From positions 1 through 6,264 of the forward strand of contig JAITEJ010000089.1 of NCBI GenBank assembly GCA_031282095.1: a DNA stretch of 6,264 nucleotides, given 5' to 3'. Under the pieces are notes generated by a model. It was not told where the DNA came from. It was given only the letters and a program-made list of their open reading frames with translations, and did not search any database. Shown in pieces: positions 1 to 4,713 of this stretch. A program made the translations under genes and the position numbers. The DNA comes from Clostridiales bacterium (GTDB lineage Bacteria; Bacillota_A; Clostridia; Christensenellales; CAG-917). Positions within the stretch are counted from its first letter, which is position 1, and each line of letters begins with the position of its first letter.

Positions 1-340
1 AAGAGTTTAATGCGAACCTTAATATGACGGAAAACTCAGTTGAGGGGCTTTAGTGCCCGGTTGTACCGTTTCGCAGAAGCCGCGAAGAGTTTAATGCGAA
101 CCCTAATGCGGCAGGAAAACTCAGTTGGGGGGCTTTAGTGTTCGGTTGTACCGTTTCGCAGGAGCCGCGAAGAGTTTAATGCGAACCTTAATATGAAGGA
201 AAACTCAATTGTAAAGTATTTGTATCTGATTTAGCTGTTTTGTCGGAGCGGCAAAGAGTTGAATGCGACTCAATGCGGCTGAAAACTCAATTAAAGGGCT
301 TTAATGCCTAGTTGTGCCGTTCACGGGAGCGGCACGGAGG
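1..340. repeat. Tandem array A, four 84-85 bp units
   Basis: Units begin at 1, 85, 170 and 254, each opening with AAGAGTTTAATGCGA or a close variant. Units 1 and 2 are nearly identical. Unit 3 diverges in its second half, and unit 4 is diverged throughout. Each unit carries an inverted repeat GAGTTT/AAACTC (3-8 with 32-37 in unit 1; GAGTT/AACTC at 256-260 with 284-288 in unit 4). A second hairpin, holding GAAG or GGAG in its loop, sits at each unit junction. The array runs directly into the ribosome-binding site of the holin-like gene, whose GGAGG-TTAGTG aligns with the AAGAG-TTTAATG of the units. The array may extend left of the window, since unit 1 starts at base 1. The function is unknown: it could be structured RNA, a regulatory array or duplication debris. 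Confidence 0.85.
314..340 (+). promoter_or_regulatory. Hairpin plus ribosome-binding site before the holin-like gene
   Basis: GTGCCG (314-319) and CGGCAC (330-335) form a perfect 6-bp inverted repeat with a 10-nt loop containing GGAG. GGAGG (336-340) follows immediately, 5 nt before the GTG at 346. This RBS decides the start of the gene: the upstream in-frame ATG at 304 has no such site. The hairpin is the last member of the junction hairpins in array A. It could affect ribosome access, but that is inference. Confidence 0.6.
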
Positions 341-345
341 TTAGT

Positions 346-588
346 GTGAAAGATAAAGAAAAATTGAAGAAGATATGTAAGAAAGCCGGCTTTATTTGCG
401 CGCTCGGAGGCGCGGTGATGGTAGCGCTGAGGATATGCGGAATACGGATTGCTACCGACACTGTCGACGCGTTTATAACGGCGGTTTCCGGGCTGCTTGT
501 CGCCGCGGGTATAATAGGCGGAGTCAAAACAAACGGAGGCGATAAAGACGAGGAGCCGCCCGAACAAGGCGACGGTATTTTACCTTAA
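346..588 (+). CDS. Small holin-like two-helix membrane protein
   Basis: This 80-residue protein has the layout of small phage holins. A short Lys-rich cytoplasmic start (residues 1-13) is followed by a hydrophobic helix at about 14-33, a short turn, a second helix at about 42-60 rich in Gly/Ala/Val (VSGLLVAAGIIGGVK), and a charged tail with Asp, Glu and Pro. Holins of this kind oligomerise in the inner membrane and release a phage endolysin. The GTG start is chosen because GGAGG lies 5 nt upstream; an ATG at 304 would add 14 residues that belong to repeat unit A4. No lysin, tail or other phage gene is visible nearby, so this may be a prophage remnant or a domesticated gene. The last five codons overlap array B, so the C-terminus may have been altered by the repeat event. 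A generic small membrane protein or toxin is the alternative. Confidence 0.6.
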   Translation: MKDKEKLKKICKKAGFICALGGAVMVALRICGIRIATDTVDAFITAVSGLLVAAGIIGGVKTNGGDKDEEPPEQGDGILP

Positions 589-834
589 AAGGGCGTCAGC
601 GTTTATATCGGCGTCCGATCTCGGTCACACAGGCGATGGAGATAGAGACGACGAGCAACTCAAACAAGAATGCGGGAGTTTGTGTTGAGAGAGACGGGCG
701 GTTTATATCGGCGTCCGATTTCGGTCTTATCGGAGATAGATATAATGATTCAGAACAACTCAGATAATACGACGGGATTTTGCTTTGAGAAAGACGGGCT
801 GTTTATATCTGCGTTCGGTTCCTGCCGCGTACGG
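571..834 (+). repeat. Tandem array B, 100-bp period, with coding-like remnants
   Basis: The phrase GTTTATATCGGCGTCCGAT starts at 601 and 701 and recurs in variant form at 801, an exact 100-bp spacing. Homology reaches upstream of 601: GACGG-ATTTT at 571-580, inside the end of the holin-like gene, matches the sequence before 801. Read in the best frame of each copy, the units give related peptides such as ERDGRFISASDFG (around 687-725) and EKDGLFISAFGSC (around 787-825). A 100-bp unit cannot keep one frame across copies, and stops interrupt each copy. The likely reading is tandem copies of a fragment of a former coding sequence, possibly the lost 3' extension of the upstream gene. Confidence 0.75.
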
Positions 835-852
835 CAAGCGATTTACGCGGAG

Positions 853-1008
853 ACTTTAAATAAATTTCAGAACACACGCACGTAGGTATTCCTCACTATG
901 TCCCTACCGAGGATCCCTCCGAAGCGAAGTCTTTCAATAAAATTTCAGAACACACGCACGTAAGCCTTGCTCACTCTGTGTTCCTACCACGGAATTCTCC
1001 GAATGCGA
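853..1008. repeat. Tandem array C, two copies, 78-80 bp period
   Basis: TTCAGAACACACGCACGTA occurs at 866-884 and again exactly at 944-962, a 78-bp shift. The similarity continues through CTCAC, CCTACC and CTCCGAA-GCGAA motifs, with small indels bringing the later spacing to 80 bp. The first copy contains GTAGG (882-886) and CCTAC (903-907), which could pair, but the second copy breaks this pairing. No open frame of coding character runs through it on either strand. It is unrelated to arrays A and B by eye. Confidence 0.8.
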
Positions 1009-1190
1009 AAAATTTTCATATAATGCGAAAAATGCGGAAAAGTATATTTTTTTGCGCGCAAGCATACGCGTACAACAAAACGGGTTATTATTTAAGACGG
1101 CGGACGGAAACCCGGTAATCACTGAAGCCGTATCTTTTCTGATTTCATATCGGTCCACATGGCTTGCCGGATGTGCTTGCCCGCCGCGAC
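1009..1190. other. Non-coding spacer between arrays C and D
   Basis: No convincing gene is seen. The left half is A/T-rich with a short duplicated AATGCGAAAAA phrase (near 1002 and 1022). CGGGTT (1081-1086) and AACCCG (1109-1114) form a small inverted repeat. The sequence becomes GC-rich toward array D. No clear promoter or terminator was recognised. Confidence 0.5.
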
Positions 1191-1364
1191 CGACGCTCGG
1201 CCGCGCGTCTTAGCGGAAGTGTTTCATGCGTCGGTATGCGTTTTCGTTTATCGGTTTGTGACGCCGGACCGCGCGTTTTAGCGGAAGTGTTTCGTGCGCA
1301 GATATGAGCTTTCGTTTATCGGTTTGTGAACGCCGGACCGCGCGTCTTAGCGGAAGTGTTTCCG
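1191..1364. repeat. Tandem array D, three copies, 68-69 bp period
   Basis: The core CCGCGCGT-TTAGCGGAAGTGTTTC starts at 1201, 1269 and 1338 (spacings 68 and 69), preceded by GACGCCGGA-like sequence. Copies 1 and 2 also share TTTCGTTTATCGGTTTGTG. The third copy is cut off after the core, where array E begins. Each core can form a small hairpin, CCGC with GCGG (1201-1204 and 1213-1216 in copy 1). The unequal spacing disrupts any common reading frame, so the array is not coding. Confidence 0.85.
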
Positions 1365-1375
1365 CGTATTTTAAC

Positions 1376-1464
1376 TGCACAGCCGTTGCGGGCGCGTACG
1401 CGTTTCCGATGAAACGGTCGTCACAGGTTGCAAACTTGAAGTTGCACAGCCGTTGCGGGCGCGT
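1376..1464. repeat. Repeat pair E, 67-bp period, upstream of the 461-residue gene
   Basis: A 21-bp phrase beginning GCACAGCCGTTGCGG is repeated exactly at 1377-1397 and 1444-1464, 67 bp apart. It follows directly on the truncated third unit of array D. The second copy ends about 25 bp before the ribosome-binding site of the next gene, so the pair lies in that gene's promoter or leader region. No clear sigma-type promoter could be picked out inside it. Confidence 0.8.
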
Positions 1465-1502
1465 CCGTGTTTTTAAGAAATATTGTCTTAAGGTGATTGA
1501 AA

Positions 1503-2888
1503 ATGTCTAAAGCGAAGCCTCAAATAAAATGGCTGATATTGTTTGTGCTGTTCATGGCGGCGGCGCTCTGCTTTACCGTTTACAGGGATATATGGCTGAG
1601 CGGCGGCGCGGCTCCGGCGGCGTCCGTGGACGACGGCGGCGTTCAACCCGAAACGCCCGATGCGGGCGGCGATGAAAGCGGCGGCGCGGACGATGCCGGG
1701 GACGGTGGGGAAACCCATCCCGCTCCCGTTCCCGACGTTTACTACAGCGTTTTACCGCGAGCGGCGATTATGCTTTCGGACGGCTCGCTTTACCAACATG
1801 CCGGGGGAACGGGAAGCGAAACGCTGAAAGCCGTTCACCCGCGCGGCGACGGCAAGACGGCTGTAGTGTTGGAAACGTCGTCGAACGGATATGACTTTAC
1901 GGCGGCGGCGCCGTCGGTGGGAGCGGCGTTGTTTTCAGACGACGCGTTGGATGCCGTGCTGACGCTGGACGCGGGGGAGAGCTATTTAGATTCTGCGATG
2001 GGCGGTTTCGGGCTGTTTATAGCCGCTAAGGGCGAAGGGTATATAAAGCACTACGCGATATCGCACGATCTCGGCTCCGTAACCAAGCTGACCCTCGGAG
2101 AAGGCAAGGACGCCGCGTATCTGCCGGGCGGCGGACGCTCGGACGGCGCATATCTTACCGTGCTGTCCGGAAACTCCTTAAGCTTGAGGTACGTGAGCGC
2201 GGACGGCGACGCGGAGCGGTTAGGAGAATATGCGTTAAGCGGCGCGGAGAGTATAAAATCCGTTTATGAGTATGCGAACGGCGCGGCGGTGTTCACCAAC
2301 GGAACCGCAAGAGCAAGTGTGACCGTCTTTAATTTCACGGGCGGCGCAACCGTATCCAAAAGCTTTAACAATACAGAATTTTTACAAATAATGACTTTAC
2401 CTATAAAAATTGACAGTTTTAAATTTGGATTTGTATTTTTATCGCGTTCGGAAGGAAAATTAAAATTAATGTGCGTTTCTGAAACGCTTTCCTTGGTACA
2501 CGACGAGATTTTAAATCTTACTTCGGCGCGGCTGTCGCGGCTGACTAATGAAAAGGGCTTTTTGCTGATAGGCGGCGGCTCGGCGGCGTATTATTGCGAG
2601 CATTTGGAGCGTAACTTTATCCTGAACGCGTCCGCGGCGGACGGCGATATAGCGGACGAGTGCGATTATGCGGGGGGAAAGCTGTTCGCGGTCCGAAAAG
2701 AATACGGAATAACGCTGATTTTATATTCCGGCGGCACATTTACGGCCGTTAAAACGGTTGACGGAGTGAGAAACGTGAAGATTTACGGCGGCGCGAACCG
2801 CTTGCTGCTGTTCGGAGAGGTTTACGGGCGTATTTACGAAAATTTCGGCGACGGAGACGTTTTTTACATGGGAATCGGACTGAATTAA
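1503..2888 (+). CDS. Membrane-anchored extracytoplasmic protein with beta-rich body, family not recognised
   Basis: This 461-residue protein starts with a short basic segment and a single hydrophobic helix (about residues 8-27). The helix looks like a signal-anchor; AALC at 20-23 does not fit a lipobox, which needs Gly, Ala or Ser before the Cys. Residues about 34-79 form a low-complexity Gly/Ala/Asp/Glu/Pro linker. The remainder alternates short hydrophobic strands with Gly/Asp/Asn turns and repeated S/G-x-L-x phrases, suggesting a beta-propeller-like sensor or binding domain outside the membrane; this is inference. No catalytic motif was recognised. ATG 1503 is preferred over TTG 1497 because AAGGTG (1490-1495) lies 7 nt upstream of it. 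Nucleotides 2361-2480 are only 25% G+C by hand count, against 65% for 1921-1980, so residues about 287-326 are compositionally foreign. No terminator hairpin is obvious after the stop. Confidence 0.85.
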   Translation: MSKAKPQIKWLILFVLFMAAALCFTVYRDIWLSGGAAPAASVDDGGVQPETPDAGGDESGGADDAGDGGETHPAPVPDVYYSVLPRAAIMLSDGSLYQHAGGTGSETLKAVHPRGDGKTAVVLETSSNGYDFTAAAPSVGAALFSDDALDAVLTLDAGESYLDSAMGGFGLFIAAKGEGYIKHYAISHDLGSVTKLTLGEGKDAAYLPGGGRSDGAYLTVLSGNSLSLRYVSADGDAERLGEYALSGAESIKSVYEYANGAAVFTNGTARASVTVFNFTGGATVSKSFNNTEFLQIMTLPIKIDSFKFGFVFLSRSEGKLKLMCVSETLSLVHDEILNLTSARLSRLTNEKGFLLIGGGSAAYYCEHLERNFILNASAADGDIADECDYAGGKLFAVRKEYGITLILYSGGTFTAVKTVDGVRNVKIYGGANRLLLFGEVYGRIYENFGDGDVFYMGIGLN

Positions 2889-3052
2889 ACGAAATCTCTC
2901 ATTTTTTTATTTTTCGATTTATTCAGGCGGCAGTCGGCTGAAAAATCATGCGTTCAATACTCAATGTTAATCGATACGAAATGCATATATTAAATATTTA
3001 TTCTGACAAATTTTATTGAAAATGGGAGAAAATTGCAAAATAAAGTTTTTTA

Positions 3053-3081
3053 TTGACATACTCATATGAGAATAGTATAAT
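3053..3081 (+). promoter_or_regulatory. Consensus sigma-A-type promoter with leaderless geometry
   Basis: TTGACA (3053-3058) and TATAAT (3076-3081) are perfect -35 and -10 boxes with the ideal 17-bp spacer, in AT-rich surroundings. The expected start, 7 nt beyond the end of the -10 box, is 3088, which is the A of the next gene's ATG. It therefore drives the 154-residue membrane protein. Confidence 0.9.
3061..3070. promoter_or_regulatory. Palindromic operator candidate in the promoter spacer
   Basis: CTCATATGAG is a perfect 10-bp palindrome lying between the -35 and -10 boxes. A second, wider inverted repeat, ATACT (3058-3062) with AGTAT (3074-3078), surrounds it and reaches into the -10 box. 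A dimeric repressor bound here would block RNA polymerase. The regulator is not identified and none is encoded in the window. Confidence 0.5.
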
Positions 3082-3087
3082 AAAAAC

Positions 3088-3552
3088 ATGAATACACTGT
3101 CCGCCGTGAACGGATTTGAAATACAACGGATCGACGTCGCTTTAGGGGCGGTTTCGTGTTTTGCCGTTTATCTGGTTCTGGCTTTATTTATCGCCGTGCT
3201 TTCAAGGACGCGCGTACGCGGGGTGCGTAACGCGGTTATTTTGGAGTTTATTTTTATAGTTCTGCTTTCTAATTTCCGGCTGCAGTTTGGCGAGCTTATG
3301 TCTTTGATGGGCTTTGCCGGCAACGTTATGTTTGTTTGGACCGCCTACGTCACACATATATTCTTTGTAGCCGTGATCGTCTTTTTAAATATTGTAATCA
3401 TTGTATTTAATGACGGGCTGCCTTTCCTAGGCGGCATGGGAGACGCAGTTTTTTACCGCGGCGCTCCGGACACCGAGGCTAAGCGTGCGAACGTTTCATA
3501 TGAAGTGAAAGATGTTTCGGGAAGAAAATCGGTTTTGAGATTAATACAATAA
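3088..3552 (+). CDS. Small multi-pass membrane protein, function unknown
   Basis: This 154-residue protein has hydrophobic segments at about 17-38, 48-64 and 73-107; the last is long enough for two helices. A basic loop (RTRVRGVR, 40-47) lies between the first two and would be cytoplasmic by the positive-inside rule. A soluble charged tail (about 112-154) follows. No family was recognised. It stands alone as a transcription unit, with its own consensus promoter upstream and an intrinsic terminator 9 bp after the stop. No Shine-Dalgarno sequence precedes the ATG, because the -10 box ends 6 nt before it. Translation would therefore be leaderless. The in-frame GTG at 3106 also lacks a ribosome-binding site. 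Reality of the gene is supported by the helices, length and flanking signals. Confidence 0.8.
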   Translation: MNTLSAVNGFEIQRIDVALGAVSCFAVYLVLALFIAVLSRTRVRGVRNAVILEFIFIVLLSNFRLQFGELMSLMGFAGNVMFVWTAYVTHIFFVAVIVFLNIVIIVFNDGLPFLGGMGDAVFYRGAPDTEAKRANVSYEVKDVSGRKSVLRLIQ

Positions 3553-3561
3553 GATTTTTTT

Positions 3562-3588
3562 AACCTTCGTTATGCGCGAGGGTTTTTT
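3562..3588 (+). terminator. Intrinsic terminator after the 154-residue gene
   Basis: AACCTTCG (3562-3569) pairs along its full length with CGAGGGTT (3577-3584), including one G-U pair, around a 7-nt loop. A T-run to 3588 follows. It separates the small membrane gene from the ABC operon. Confidence 0.85.
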
Positions 3589-3780
3589 GACGTATTTCCG
3601 TCTAATTTATTTCCTTATTCACAAAATAATAATATACGGCGTTATACGCGTTCTTTCGTGCGTATACGACGGGACGGATAAATCCGCCGCATAATAACGG
3701 AAATTAGGTTATTAAACTTTCTAAAAATACGCACGCGCGCGTGTGCCCGCGGCTCGGCAATACGGTATGCGGATAAACGC

Positions 3781-3826
3781 CTCCCGAATTAAGACGCTCG
3801 CACTGAGCGCATATCTGCAACGGGAG
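3781..3826 (+). promoter_or_regulatory. Nested stem-loop in the ABC operon leader
   Basis: CTCCCG (3781-3786) pairs with CGGGAG (3821-3826). Inside it, CGCTC (3795-3799) pairs with GAGCG (3805-3809) around the loop GCACT. The arrangement would fold as an outer stem enclosing an inner hairpin. It lies about 70 nt upstream of the ATPase start codon. There is no U-run directly after it, so it is not a simple terminator. Its role is unknown. Confidence 0.45.
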
Positions 3827-3849
3827 AAATAAACGGTACTTATAAACAA

Positions 3850-3885
3850 AACGCTGTTCGGCGTGTCCGCGGAGCGTTATGGAGG
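3850..3885 (+). promoter_or_regulatory. Hairpin and ribosome-binding site of the ATPase gene
   Basis: AACGCT (3850-3855) and AGCGTT (3873-3878) form a 6-bp stem, with CGG (3859-3861) and CCG (3867-3869) able to pair within the loop. GGAGG (3881-3885) begins 2 nt after the stem and lies 7 nt before ATG 3893, a good ribosome-binding site that fixes the start. The stem leaves the site exposed. Confidence 0.65.
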
Positions 3886-3892
3886 ATAAATC

Positions 3893-4702
3893 ATGCTTAC
3901 GATAGAGCATTTGGTGAAAAAATATCCGAACAGCGACAAAATCGCCGTTCAGGATTTAAGCCTGGATTTGCGTCCGGGAGAAATTTTCGGTTTTTTGGGC
4001 AAGAACGGCGCGGGAAAATCAACAACGATCAAAAGTGTTACGGGGATACTTCCTTTCGATTCGGGGCGTATCGTCGTTTGCGGTTACGACATAAAAAAGG
4101 AACCGCTTAAGGCTAAGCAAAACATGGGCTACGTTCCCGACAATCACAGCGTGTACGAGAAGCTGACCGGCCGCGAATACGTGAACTACGTCGCGGACTT
4201 ATATAAGGTTTCCCGCGAGGACAGAGTCAGGAGGCTTAACCATTATTTGGAGTTGTTCAAGCTGACGTTCGCCGTAGACAGACAGATAAAGTCTTATTCG
4301 CACGGCATGAAGCAGAAAATCTGTATCATCGCCGCGCTTATACACGAGCCGCGCCTTTGGGTGCTGGACGAACCGATGATGGGTCTTGACCCGCAGGCCA
4401 CCAACGAAATCGTATCCTATATGAGGGAGCATTGCCGCAAGGGGAACACCGTTTTCTTTTCGTCGCACAACCTCGATTTGGTGAAAAAGCTGTGCCACCG
4501 CGCCGCGATAATCAGCGAGGGAAAGCTACTCGACGTCGTGCAGATAGCCGGACGCCCGGACAACGCCGCCGCCCTTGAGGACAGGTTCTTCCGTCTGACG
4601 GATGCGTGCGAACGCGGATTGACGGAGGTTATCGCGGGAAAGACTCGGGACGGCTTTTTCGATCCGACCACGGCGCCGCGCGTCGGGCGCAGACCCGATT
4701 AA
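3893..4702 (+). CDS. ABC transporter ATP-binding protein (ABC-2/DrrA-like exporter type)
   Basis: This 269-residue cytoplasmic ATPase would hydrolyse ATP to drive the permease encoded next to it. All core motifs are visible: Walker A GKNGAGKST (36-44), Q-loop region MGYVPDNHSVYEKLTGREY (78-96) with Asp83 where many ABC proteins have Gln, signature YSHGMKQK (135-142) in place of LSGGQ, Walker B LWVLDEP (155-161) with catalytic Glu160, D-loop GLDP (164-167) and switch His192. The altered Q-loop and signature are usual in the exporter branch that includes DrrA, BcrA and EcsA. After the nucleotide-binding domain comes a C-terminal tail of about 55 residues rich in Arg and Asp. The ATG is supported by GGAGG 7 nt upstream. 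The stop is 11 bp from the permease start, so the two genes form an operon. The substrate is unknown. Confidence 0.95.
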   Translation: MLTIEHLVKKYPNSDKIAVQDLSLDLRPGEIFGFLGKNGAGKSTTIKSVTGILPFDSGRIVVCGYDIKKEPLKAKQNMGYVPDNHSVYEKLTGREYVNYVADLYKVSREDRVRRLNHYLELFKLTFAVDRQIKSYSHGMKQKICIIAALIHEPRLWVLDEPMMGLDPQATNEIVSYMREHCRKGNTVFFSSHNLDLVKKLCHRAAIISEGKLLDVVQIAGRPDNAAALEDRFFRLTDACERGLTEVIAGKTRDGFFDPTTAPRVGRRPD

Positions 4703-4713
4703 GGAGAGTGGCG

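Larger units (their letters stand above)
3589..3892 (+). other. Non-coding, inverted-repeat-rich leader of the ABC operon
   Basis: This 304-bp stretch has no credible gene. Its left part has TATACGC (3643-3649) with GCGTATA (3660-3666), then the perfect hairpin CGGAT-AA-ATCCG (3675-3686), then the palindrome CACGCGCGCGTG (3732-3743). The right part holds the structured segments listed separately at 3781-3826 and 3850-3885. No strong promoter was recognised, although the terminator upstream implies one must lie here. None of the known riboswitch consensus motifs I could recall, including the T-box one, was recognised. Confidence 0.6.

Noticed and set aside
670..885. 71-codon open frame on the + strand
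   Set aside because: It crosses array B copies in different frames, has no ribosome-binding site of note, and its composition does not look like a maintained protein.
934..1158. 74-codon open frame on the - strand
   Set aside because: It runs over array C and the AT-rich spacer, shows no domain or membrane pattern, and has no supporting start signal.
1..1464. CRISPR array or integron cassette array
   Set aside because: Units are long and adjacent with no short identical repeats separated by unique spacers, and no attC-type core sites or cas/integrase genes were seen.
1304..1510. 68-codon open frame on the + strand
   Set aside because: It is made of arrays D and E and overlaps the better supported start of the 461-residue gene.
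2922..2942. Possible terminator hairpin TTCAG/CTGAA after the 461-residue gene
   Set aside because: The stem is only 5 bp with a long loop and no T-run follows it on the + strand.
3704..3910. 68-codon open frame on the - strand upstream of the ATPase gene
   Set aside because: It covers the hairpin-rich leader and the ATPase start, and has no recognisable domain or ribosome-binding site.
4139..4310. Asp in place of Gln in the Q-loop and YSHGMKQ instead of LSGGQ in the ATPase
   Set aside because: These variants are ordinary in DrrA-like exporter ATPases and do not imply loss of function.
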